Assembly: GCA_000701625.1 (NCBI GenBank)
Contig: JNJK01000030.1
Location: 1-56,161 of the forward strand
Source of the DNA: Lachnospiraceae bacterium MC2017
GTDB lineage: Bacteria; Bacillota; Clostridia; Lachnospirales; Lachnospiraceae
Direction of reading: 5' to 3'
Length of the DNA: 56,161 nt
Shown in pieces: positions 1 through 7,564 of the stretch. The position numbers and the translations under genes were made by a program. Position 1 is the first letter of the stretch. Each line of letters starts with the position of its first letter. The notes under the pieces were generated by a model. It worked only from the letters and a program-made list of their open reading frames with translations, was not told the DNA's origin and made no database searches.

Positions 1-176
1 CTGGTATGATTTGGAATCTCATATGACTTTTTCTTCAATTTCCTGATGTATCTATAAAGAGCGGTTTGACTGATTCTATTAGCAGCACACCAATCTTTAT
101 CAGTCATACCGCTAGTACGACATCTTTGGATTGCTTCAAACAATTCATCATCAGACTTAAAAAGAGCTTTGGGCAT
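1..176 (-). CDS. IS66-type accessory transposition protein TnpA-like, partial
   Basis: An ATG at 174-176 follows a strong GGAAGGAGA ribosome site and opens a frame running off the left edge (about 58 residues seen). The N-terminus reads MPKALFKSDDELFEAIQRC, followed by a segment with CRTSGMTDKDWCAAN and a helix-turn-helix-like stretch ending in YRYIRKLKKK. This arrangement, a short basic protein with a WC motif and HTH-like helices, is that of the first small gene of IS66 elements (TnpA, sometimes called orf1 or the IS66 accessory protein). Its exact role in transposition is not settled. Only the N-terminal part is present, so length and downstream partners cannot be checked. Confidence 0.6.
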   Translation of the reverse strand, partial: MPKALFKSDDELFEAIQRCRTSGMTDKDWCAANRISQTALYRYIRKLKKKSYEIPNHT

Positions 177-202
177 CGAATCTCCTTCCTTGGCACATTG
201 GA

Positions 203-250
203 AGTAAATTTTTCCAACGTTTAGACAATATGAAAGTAAATTTTTCCAAC
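203..250. repeat. 16-bp direct repeat inside the IS66 end
   Basis: AGTAAATTTTTCCAAC occurs at 203-218 and again at 235-250, a period of 32 bp. It lies between the putative IS66 terminus and the TnpA start, a place where transposase-binding iterons would be expected. Function is inferred from position only. Confidence 0.5.
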
Positions 251-379
251 CTGCCAATGTGGCAGATCGGATTTCGACACCATTATGAAGAAAAATCAGC
301 TGCATGGGAATCCGGGAGCATATATGACGCTTACGTTTCATCTCATGCTCATCTTCTGCGCAAAAAGTGGGCATAATAA

Positions 380-419
380 TAGACCAGTACTTGCTGGGCG
401 TCCCCAGGGTACTGGTCTA
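380..419 (-). terminator. Long nested stem-loop, likely terminator of the decayed minus-strand gene
   Basis: TAGACCAGTAC (380-390) pairs perfectly with GTACTGGTCTA (409-419). Inside it CTGGG (394-398) pairs with CCCAG (403-407). On the minus strand the hairpin follows the stop codon at 430-432 by about ten bases and is trailed by TTATTAT, so it can act as a terminator in that direction. Confidence 0.5.
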
Positions 420-429
420 TGTAAGGTTC

Positions 430-625
430 TTATATCCCTAATGAATCTTCTAATTGCTTTTTTTCCTGCTCACAAAGATTTTTGGCAACCTCATATGCAT
501 TGTTACGATCTACATTTATCATTTTGTGATTATGATATTCATTCAAAACATACTTAGTATAAGCTTCTTTTTTTACTTTTGGTGCATTACAACAGAGTCT
601 TGTTATATATTCAAGAATTAAACAT
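430..625 (-). pseudogene. C-terminal remnant of an unidentified gene
   Basis: The minus strand is open from 625 to a TAA at 430-432 and reads like real protein, with stretches such as KVKKEAYTKYVLNEYHNHK and NAYEVAKNLCEQEKKQLED. There is no ribosome site and no credible start codon before an internal ATG, and the frame is closed by a stop just upstream at 626-628. A terminator-like hairpin follows the stop. I read it as the tail of a gene whose front has been lost, perhaps during arrival of the neighbouring IS66 element. The family is not recognised. Confidence 0.35.
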
Positions 626-896
626 TAATGGCGGATAGAAATGGCATGACCGGGTCGTTTCTATCCTTTATTTTTGTAAAAATTTCAAATAAAGAAAAGT
701 GATCTTGAGAGTATTACTCTCAAAACCACTTTGTCTACGGTCTGAGGGTGTCTAAAGTAGACACCCTATACTAGAAATAGCTTAATTACAAGCTTTTCGG
801 GAAATCTGAACCCGTTTTTCTTATGATAAATCTTTGTAGATTGTCTCATGAAATCTTTCGAGATTTCATAAGTTCCCAAAAAACAACTCGGATCCT
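626..896. other. Gene-free stretch with a run of short hairpins
   Basis: Downstream of ppdK the sequence holds several perfect stem-loops: GGATAGAAA/TTTCTATCC (634-642/659-667, then TTTATTTTT on the plus strand, terminator-like), TTGAGAG/CTCTCAA (706-712/718-724), AGGGTGTCTA/TAGACACCCT (745-754/758-767), CGGG/CCCG followed by TTTTT near 803-820, and ATGAAATCT/AGATTTCAT (848-856/861-869). The last one lies just past the ppdK stop on the minus strand and may end that transcript, although it lacks a clear T-run. No credible gene is seen here. Confidence 0.5.
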
Positions 897-3536
897 TTAC
901 TGCAGTGACTCGGCGATAGCTGCCTGTGCTGCTGCAAGTCTTGCTACCGGTACACGGAACGGTGAGCAGGATACATAGTCAAGACCGATCTGGTGGCAGA
1001 ACTCTACGGAAGAAGGATCTCCGCCGTGCTCACCACAGATACCAGCGTGGAGCTTCGGATTTACAGGACGGCCAAGCTTCAGGCATGTATCCATGAGCTT
1101 ACCTACACCTGTGCGGTCAAGCTTTGCGAACGGATCGTTCTCGTAGATCTTTGCATCGTAGTACGCATTGAGGAACTTACCAGCATCATCACGGGAGAAA
1201 CCGAATGTCATCTGTGTCAGATCGTTTGTACCGAAGCAGAAGAAGTCAGCTTCCTTAGCGATCTCATCAGCTGTAAGAGCTGCTCTCGGGATCTCGATCA
1301 TTGTACCAACCTCATACTTAAGGTCAGCGCCAGCAGCCTTGATCTCCTCGTCAGCTACCTTTACGATGATATCCTTAACGAACTTGAACTCCTTAACTTC
1401 GCCTACAAGCGGAACCATGATCTCCGGAACCACAGACCAGTCAGCGTGAGCCTTCTGAACCTTGATAGCTGCGCGGATGATAGCACGGGACTGCATAGCT
1501 GCGATCTCAGGATATGTTACGGACAGACGGCATCCTCTGTGACCCATCATCGGGTTAAACTCGTGAAGACCTGTGATGATGTCCTTGATCTGCTGAACTG
1601 TCTTGCCCTGAGCATCAGCGAGCTTCTTGATCTCATCCTCTGTGTTAGGAACGAACTCGTGAAGAGGCGGATCCAGGAAACGGATAGTAACCGGGTTGCC
1701 TTCCATAGCCTCAAAGAGCTGCTCGAAGTCATCCTGCTGATAAGGAAGGATCTTTGCAAGAGCTGCTTCTCTCTCTTCAACAGTGTCAGAGCAGATCATC
1801 TCACGGAATGCTGCGATTCTCTCCTCATCGAAGAACATGTGCTCTGTACGGCAGAGACCGATACCTTCTGCACCGAGCTCACGAGCCTTCTTAGCATCAG
1901 CCGGTGTATCAGCGTTTGTACGAACCTTAAGCTTTCTATACTTATCAGCCCACTCCATGATACGGCCGAACTCACCTGCGATCTGAGCGTCTACTGTCTC
2001 GATAACGCCATCGTAGATGTTACCTGTTGTACCATCGATAGAGATGAAGTCTCCCTCGTGGAACTCCTTGCCGCCAAGTGTGAACTTCTTGTTTTCCTCA
2101 TCCATGTTGATGTCGCCGCATCCGGATACGCAGCACTCACCCATACCACGAGCAACTACTGCTGCGTGAGATGTCATACCACCACGAACTGTGAGGATAC
2201 CTTCTGCAGACTTCATGCCTGTGATGTCCTCAGGAGATGTCTCAAGACGAACAAGGATAACCTTCTCGCCCTTTGCAGCCCATTCAACAGCGTCATCAGC
2301 TGTAAATACAACCTTACCGCAAGCAGCTCCCGGTGAAGCGCCAAGACCCTTTCCGATAGGTGTAGCAGCCTTCAGAGCCTTTGTGTCGAACTGAGGGTGA
2401 AGCAGTGTATCAAGGTTACGAGGATCGATCATCGCAACAGCTTCCTTCTCAGTCTTGTGTCCCTCATCAACGAGGTCGCAAGCGATCTTCAGAGCAGCCT
2501 GTGCTGTTCTCTTACCATTACGGCACTGAAGCATGTAGAGCTTCTTGTTCTCAACAGTGAACTCCATATCCTGCATATCATGGTAATGATTCTCAAGAGT
2601 CTCACAAACCTTGATGAACTCAGCATATGCCTCAGGGAACTCCTGCTCCATCTGAGCGATCGGCATAGGTGTACGAACACCAGCAACTACGTCCTCACCC
2701 TGTGCGTTCTTAAGGAACTCACCCATGAGTTTCTTCTCACCAGTAGCAGGATCACGTGTGAATGCAACACCTGTACCTGACTCGTTGTTAAGGTTACCGA
2801 ATACCATCGGCATTACGTTTACAGCAGTACCCCAGCTGTACGGGATATCGTTATCACGACGATATACGTTTGCTCTCGGGTTATCCCATGAACGGAATAC
2901 AGCCTCGATAGCGAGCTTCAGCTGCTCAACCGGATCAGACGGGAAGTCCTTGCCGAGCTGCTTCTTGTACTCAGCCTTGAACTGCTCAGCGAGCTCCTTA
3001 AGGTCAGCTGCTGTCAGATCAACGTCGTACTGAACACCCTTCTCTGCCTTCATCTTGTCGATGAGCTGCTCGAAGTACTTCTTACCAACCTCCATAACTA
3101 CGTCGGAGAACATCTGGATAAATCTTCTATATGAATCGTATACGAAACGCTCAAATGCAGGATCAGGATTTCCCTTGATCATAGCTGCTACTACTTCGTC
3201 ATTAAGACCGAGGTTCAGGATAGTATCCATCATACCCGGCATAGAAGCACGAGCACCGGAACGAACGGAAACGAGAAGCGGGTTCTGAAGATCGCCGAAC
3301 TTCTTGCCGTTGATCTCTTCCATCTTCTTTACGCCTTCCATAGCCTGAGCCATGATCTCGTCGTTGATCTTGCGTCCATCTTCGTAGTACTGAGTACATG
3401 CCTCAGTTGTAATTGTGAATCCCTGCGGAACAGGAAGACCGATTGATGTCATTTCTGCGAGATTAGCGCCCTTACCACCGAGAAGGTTTCTCATGGTCAT
3501 GTCGCCTTCGCTGAACATATAAACCCACTTTGCCAT
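897..3536 (-). CDS. ppdK: Pyruvate, phosphate dikinase
   Basis: Reversibly converts pyruvate, ATP and phosphate to phosphoenolpyruvate, AMP and pyrophosphate in the cytosol; in clostridia it commonly takes part in glycolysis or gluconeogenesis with pyrophosphate. The 879-residue protein matches the family's usual size. In order: the N-terminal nucleotide-binding domain (LLGGKGANLAEM near residue 20), the swivelling phosphohistidine domain with GGMTSHAAVVARGMG, and the C-terminal PEP/pyruvate barrel ending in GICGEHGGDPSSVEFC. The start was placed at the ATG at 3534-3536, which follows GGAGGAAAC; a longer frame to 3659 has no ribosome site and would add 41 residues absent from the family. A likely promoter lies at 3631-3659. 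The gene appears to be monocistronic. Confidence 0.96.
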   Translation of the reverse strand: MAKWVYMFSEGDMTMRNLLGGKGANLAEMTSIGLPVPQGFTITTEACTQYYEDGRKINDEIMAQAMEGVKKMEEINGKKFGDLQNPLLVSVRSGARASMPGMMDTILNLGLNDEVVAAMIKGNPDPAFERFVYDSYRRFIQMFSDVVMEVGKKYFEQLIDKMKAEKGVQYDVDLTAADLKELAEQFKAEYKKQLGKDFPSDPVEQLKLAIEAVFRSWDNPRANVYRRDNDIPYSWGTAVNVMPMVFGNLNNESGTGVAFTRDPATGEKKLMGEFLKNAQGEDVVAGVRTPMPIAQMEQEFPEAYAEFIKVCETLENHYHDMQDMEFTVENKKLYMLQCRNGKRTAQAALKIACDLVDEGHKTEKEAVAMIDPRNLDTLLHPQFDTKALKAATPIGKGLGASPGAACGKVVFTADDAVEWAAKGEKVILVRLETSPEDITGMKSAEGILTVRGGMTSHAAVVARGMGECCVSGCGDINMDEENKKFTLGGKEFHEGDFISIDGTTGNIYDGVIETVDAQIAGEFGRIMEWADKYRKLKVRTNADTPADAKKARELGAEGIGLCRTEHMFFDEERIAAFREMICSDTVEEREAALAKILPYQQDDFEQLFEAMEGNPVTIRFLDPPLHEFVPNTEDEIKKLADAQGKTVQQIKDIITGLHEFNPMMGHRGCRLSVTYPEIAAMQSRAIIRAAIKVQKAHADWSVVPEIMVPLVGEVKEFKFVKDIIVKVADEEIKAAGADLKYEVGTMIEIPRAALTADEIAKEADFFCFGTNDLTQMTFGFSRDDAGKFLNAYYDAKIYENDPFAKLDRTGVGKLMDTCLKLGRPVNPKLHAGICGEHGGDPSSVEFCHQIGLDYVSCSPFRVPVARLAAAQAAIAESLQ

Positions 3537-3630
3537 TTTTTTGTTTCCTCCATAAGATAAATAACAATTATGATACACCGGTTTCAGTGATGTATTAATA
3601 TTAATGCACTTCGGTGAATCTCCGTTGCCT

Positions 3631-3659
3631 ATTGTAGCACAATGTACAACTCGAAACAA
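3631..3659 (-). promoter_or_regulatory. Probable ppdK promoter
   Basis: On the minus strand TTGTTT (3654-3659) and TACAAT (3631-3636) are separated by exactly 17 bp, a sigma-A type arrangement, giving a leader of roughly 90 nt before the ppdK start. Confidence 0.5.
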
Positions 3660-4176
3660 ATATAAATTGTAAAAAAATTACTACTTGTTCTATACATTTA
3701 TTCTGTATTCTGTACATTGTCCACATATGAAATGTTTCATGTCGGTAAGAATACTAATTTCAGAGTCAATTTATGACAAAAGAACAACTTTCTCCGCAAT
3801 GTGAATAGACGAATTATACGAGGTTTTTCAGTATTTTTGTGAGGTTCGCACAGAATTTGCATCATTTCAGATACATATAGAGTTGTACGGTCATCTTTTT
3901 ACTTAAATTTTCGCTGTTCGTATTGCACCTTGTTTATATTTTTCCCAATAAACCGCTATTCTTCAGTCGATTTGACATCGTATAATTTTTCATATTCATC
4001 GGTCATAAACTACGCAGCAAAATGCTCCGTTTACGAGTAAACAGTAACGAACTTTATCCCATCATTTTTATCCTATCTATTTCAAAGTATACTTTTAAAA
4101 AGGAGTCAGTTATAATGACTCTGTATATCTATAAGTAAAAATCCCGTCTGAAAAAAAGCAGACACGAAAGGAAACT
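3660..4176. promoter_or_regulatory. AT-rich divergent intergenic region; PBP promoter with inverted repeat
   Basis: The 517 bp between ppdK and the divergent PBP gene are AT-rich and without a gene. Near the right end TATAAT (4111-4116) sits between the arms of an inverted repeat, GAGTCA (4103-4108) and TGACTC (4116-4121), so a repressor dimer could cover the -10 box. The -35 region is weak (TATACT at 4088-4093 by spacing). A segment with TGCTCCGTTTACG near 4023 recurs at about 7543. Confidence 0.4.
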
Positions 4177-6795
4177 ATGGACTACGGAAAACACGGAGTT
4201 GAAAGGCGTCAGCGTCAGCTGTCATCACTTCTTCCAAAATTCATACACTTATTCATTGCTGCTGCATTTGCCTGCGTGGTCTTTGGCTGCATCGCTATCG
4301 GAACAGCCGGTACCGCCGGCGGCCTCGGTGTATTCAGAGGAATCCTTGCTTCCTCTCCCGAGATCAATGAAAGTGTTATACGGCCTTCCGGTTATTCTTC
4401 CATCGTATATGATGCAGAGGGAAATCAGATAACCAAGCTCGTAGCAGCAGATTCAAACCGTATCTATCAGACCATTGACAAGATACCGCTGGATCTGCAG
4501 CATGCGTTTGTCGCTATCGAAGACGAACGTTTCTATGAGCATAACGGAATCGACCTGCGCGGTATCGTCCGTGCTGCCGTGACAGGTATCAAGTCACACG
4601 ATTTCTCACAGGGTGCCAGTACCATAACCCAGCAGCTCATAAAGAATAACGTCTTCACGGGATGGACCACCGAGTCTTCATTTTCAGAGAAGCTCAAGAG
4701 AAAGATCCAGGAGCAGTTTCTGGCAGTCGAACTTGAGCAGCAGGAAAATGTTACAAAGGAGACTATCCTTGAGCTCTATCTGAACACTATCAACCTCGGA
4801 CAGAATACCCTTGGTGTTCAGGCGGCATCGCTCCGTTACTTTAATAAGAATGTTTCTGATCTGAATCTTTCGGAAGATACTGTAATTGCTGCTATCACGC
4901 AGAACCCTTCGCGTTACAATCCTATTTCTCATCCGGACAACAATTCGGTCCGTCGTAAGAAAGTACTGGATAACATGCTGGAGCAGGGCTATATCACGCA
5001 GGCTGCATACGATGAAGCTATAAATGATGATGTTTATTCCCGTATCCAGACTGTAAACGCCCAGACTGAAAACAATACAGTTAATTCCTATTTTGTAGAT
5101 GCTCTGACAAAGCAGATCCTGTCAGACCTCACAGATAAACTCGGCTATACCGATACACAGGCATACAACCAGCTTTATTCCGGTGGTCTGAGCATCTATG
5201 CGACTCAGGATCCCGCGATCCAAAAGATCTGCGATGATTTCACAGGAAACGAGGACAACTACCCTGCAGGTACGAAGTATCTTCTGGATTACAGACTCAC
5301 AGTGGAAGATTCCGAGGGAAATTACGAGAACTATTCATCAGAGATGATGGCTATCTGGTTCTCAGAAAACGGCTACAATAAGCACCGTCTCTTTGACAGT
5401 AAGGATGAGGCGCAGGCGGCTGCCGATGCTTACAAGGCATCCATACTAAATCAGGGATACACTCTCGTATCCGACAACCTGTCCACTGCCCCGCAGCCCC
5501 AGATTTCCCTGACTGTTGCCGATCAGTCTACAGGATATGTAAAAGCGATCGTCGGCGGACGCGGCAAAAAGGAAGCAAGCCTCACTCTTAACCGCGCGAC
5601 CGATACCATGCGTCAGCCAGGTTCTACATTTAAGGTAGTATCAACTTACGCTCCGGCGCTTGATGCAGGCGGAATGACACTCGCCACCACACAGGTCGAT
5701 GAACCTTTTAACTACTCAAACGGCCGACCGGTATCCAACTGGTACAAGAGCGGCTACAAAGGTATCTGTACTCTGCGTTACGGTATCGAGCAGTCACTTA
5801 ATATCGTTACTGTTAAAACTCTTACAGATATCACACCACAGCTCGGTTTTGATTATCTGAAAAAGTTCGGCTTCACGACACTTGTTGAGAACCGCGTTAC
5901 AAAGGACGGCAAGGTTATGTCCGATATTTCTCAGGCTCTCGCTCTCGGAGGCATCACGGACGGTGTTAAAAATCTCGAGCTGAACGCAGCCTACGCAGCT
6001 ATCGCTAACGGCGGTACTTACATTGAACCTACATTTTATACAAAGATCCTGGATCACGATGGAAACGTGCTCCTGGAATATGAGCCAGATACTCACGAAG
6101 TGATCAAGCCCACTACAGCATGGCTACTTACAAGTGCCATGGAGGACGTAGTAACAAAGGGAACCGGTGCTTCCGTAAACTTCGGTACACAGCCTATCGC
6201 AGGTAAGACCGGTACCACATCTGACGAAAACGATGTTTGGTTCGCAGGCTACACTCCTTATTACACCTGCACGACCTGGGCAGGATTTGATAACAACGTG
6301 GACCTCACCACCAAAGATCAGCAGCGTCTCGCCCGCACGATGTGGCGTGGTGTCATGGAAAAGATCCACGAAAACCTGAGCCGTAAAGAATTTGTTCAGC
6401 CTTCCGGAATCGTATCAAAGATAGTCTGCAAACAGTCCGGTAAACTTGCCGTAGATGGTGTCTGCACGGCGGACGGAAGCTCCTATTCCGAGTACTTTGC
6501 GTCAGACAATGCTCCGACCGACTACTGTGATTATTCACATACGAGCATTCATTCCGGATACATCTGCTCTGCAACAGGTCTGGAAGCTCTGGACAGCTGC
6601 CCGTTCAAAGTACCCGGAACAGTTATACCCGGTACAGGAACATGTCCTCATACAGCTGATGTTACTGCTGCTCTGGGCCTTACACCTACTCCTACAGTAC
6701 CTGTCGCTCCGGCAGATAACGGTGCCGCAGCAGCTGTAAACAATGCTGTCGGTGAAGAAGAAGGTCTCCTCACAGGCGAAGAAAATGGACAGTAA
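4177..6795 (+). CDS. Class A penicillin-binding protein (glycosyltransferase/transpeptidase)
   Basis: Polymerises lipid II and cross-links peptidoglycan at the outer face of the membrane. The 872-residue protein has one N-terminal membrane anchor (about residues 24-48). The GT51 domain carries IEDERFYEHNG with catalytic Glu115, GASTITQQLIKN, and an NTINLG motif. The transpeptidase domain has the three active-site motifs STFK (Ser483-Lys486), SLN (540-542) and KTGT (677-680). The tail is rich in Pro, Thr and Ala and ends in acidic residues; it is probably disordered. ATG at 4177 follows GAAAGGAAA. The gene is 23 bp upstream of the pseudouridine synthase and probably co-transcribed with it. It belongs to the PBP1a/PonA group; a more exact symbol is not justified. 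Confidence 0.93.
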   Translation: MDYGKHGVERRQRQLSSLLPKFIHLFIAAAFACVVFGCIAIGTAGTAGGLGVFRGILASSPEINESVIRPSGYSSIVYDAEGNQITKLVAADSNRIYQTIDKIPLDLQHAFVAIEDERFYEHNGIDLRGIVRAAVTGIKSHDFSQGASTITQQLIKNNVFTGWTTESSFSEKLKRKIQEQFLAVELEQQENVTKETILELYLNTINLGQNTLGVQAASLRYFNKNVSDLNLSEDTVIAAITQNPSRYNPISHPDNNSVRRKKVLDNMLEQGYITQAAYDEAINDDVYSRIQTVNAQTENNTVNSYFVDALTKQILSDLTDKLGYTDTQAYNQLYSGGLSIYATQDPAIQKICDDFTGNEDNYPAGTKYLLDYRLTVEDSEGNYENYSSEMMAIWFSENGYNKHRLFDSKDEAQAAADAYKASILNQGYTLVSDNLSTAPQPQISLTVADQSTGYVKAIVGGRGKKEASLTLNRATDTMRQPGSTFKVVSTYAPALDAGGMTLATTQVDEPFNYSNGRPVSNWYKSGYKGICTLRYGIEQSLNIVTVKTLTDITPQLGFDYLKKFGFTTLVENRVTKDGKVMSDISQALALGGITDGVKNLELNAAYAAIANGGTYIEPTFYTKILDHDGNVLLEYEPDTHEVIKPTTAWLLTSAMEDVVTKGTGASVNFGTQPIAGKTGTTSDENDVWFAGYTPYYTCTTWAGFDNNVDLTTKDQQRLARTMWRGVMEKIHENLSRKEFVQPSGIVSKIVCKQSGKLAVDGVCTADGSSYSEYFASDNAPTDYCDYSHTSIHSGYICSATGLEALDSCPFKVPGTVIPGTGTCPHTADVTAALGLTPTPTVPVAPADNGAAAAVNNAVGEEEGLLTGEENGQ

Positions 6796-6818
6796 TATTG
6801 AAATAATAAAGGAACGAT

Positions 6819-7541
6819 ATGAGATTAGATAAATTTCTCGCAGATATGGGCGCAGGGTCACGCAGTGACCTTAAGAGCGCCATCAGAAAGAAAAGAGTAA
6901 CCGTCAATGGAGAGATCGTCCGCGATTCCTCCATGGCCGTTACAGAAAATGACACCGTCACTCTTGACGGTGTCACTGTTTTGTACGAAACAACACAATA
7001 TTTCCTCATGAATAAGCCTTCCGGTGTGATCACGGCTACAGAAGACAAGCGAATGGAAACTGTTCTGGATCTCCTGTCCCTTCCTCATCGCACGGATCTG
7101 TTCCCTGTAGGAAGACTCGATCGTGATACAGAGGGACTGCTCCTCATTACCAATGACGGCGATCTGAATCATCGTCTGCTGTCTCCAAAGCATCACGTAG
7201 ATAAGACTTATTTCGCAAAGATCGACGGCGAAGTTACGCCTGAAGATGTACGGAAATTTGCCTCAGGTATCTTTATTGACGACGATGAAGGACCTGCATT
7301 TAAAGCATTACCTGCTGACCTAAAGATCTTATCAGCAGGTAATGGCGTTTCTGAAATAGAGGTCACTCTGCAGGAAGGCAAATACCACGAAGTAAAACGT
7401 CTTTTCAAAGCTGTTGGTAAGCGTGTTGCCTATCTCCGTCGTATCTCCATGGGGCCGCTCCGTCTTGACGAATCCCTCGCTCCGGGCAAATGCAGAAAAC
7501 TTACGTCTGAAGAGATCGAAGCACTGCAAAATGTTCAGTAA
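6819..7541 (+). CDS. RsuA/RluB-family 16S/23S rRNA pseudouridine synthase
   Basis: Isomerises a specific uridine to pseudouridine in ribosomal RNA. The 240 residues comprise an N-terminal S4 RNA-binding domain (MRLDKFLADMGAGSRSDLK, residues 1-60) and the catalytic domain with the family signature GRLDRDTEGLLLITNDG, whose Asp in the RLD motif is the catalytic residue. Length and the directly following GDL segment fit RsuA (16S position 516 in E. coli), but RluB/RluF relatives share these motifs, so the target base is not certain. AAAGGAAC precedes the ATG. It trails the PBP gene by 23 bp and converges on the GT2-GH3 gene with only 23 bp between stops and no clear terminator. Confidence 0.88.
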   Translation: MRLDKFLADMGAGSRSDLKSAIRKKRVTVNGEIVRDSSMAVTENDTVTLDGVTVLYETTQYFLMNKPSGVITATEDKRMETVLDLLSLPHRTDLFPVGRLDRDTEGLLLITNDGDLNHRLLSPKHHVDKTYFAKIDGEVTPEDVRKFASGIFIDDDEGPAFKALPADLKILSAGNGVSEIEVTLQEGKYHEVKRLFKAVGKRVAYLRRISMGPLRLDESLAPGKCRKLTSEEIEALQNVQ

Positions 7542-7564
7542 CTGCTCCGTTTACGTGGCATTGA

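Larger units (their letters stand above)
1..334 (-). mobile_element. IS66-family element, partial (one end inside window)
   Basis: The element enters from the left edge. Its first gene (1-176, minus) resembles the IS66 accessory protein TnpA. About 160 bp upstream of that gene the minus strand reads GTAAGCGTCATATATGCTCC, which fits the IS66 habit of terminal inverted repeats that begin with GTAA; the element would therefore end at 334. The span between gene and end holds a 16-bp direct repeat (203-218 and 235-250) and a small palindrome CTGCCA-ATG-TGGCAG near 251-265. The other end, the target duplication and tnpB/tnpC lie outside the window, so the boundary at 334 is an inference. Confidence 0.5.

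Noticed and set aside
285-557. 90-codon plus-strand frame after the IS66 end
   Set aside because: It runs through the 380-419 hairpin and antisense to a better-looking minus-strand remnant, and has no ribosome site.
993-2336. Long open frame antisense to ppdK (447 codons)
   Set aside because: It mirrors the codons of a clear, full-length PPDK, has no ribosome site, and its translation is rich in Cys, Leu and Ser in the manner of antisense frames.
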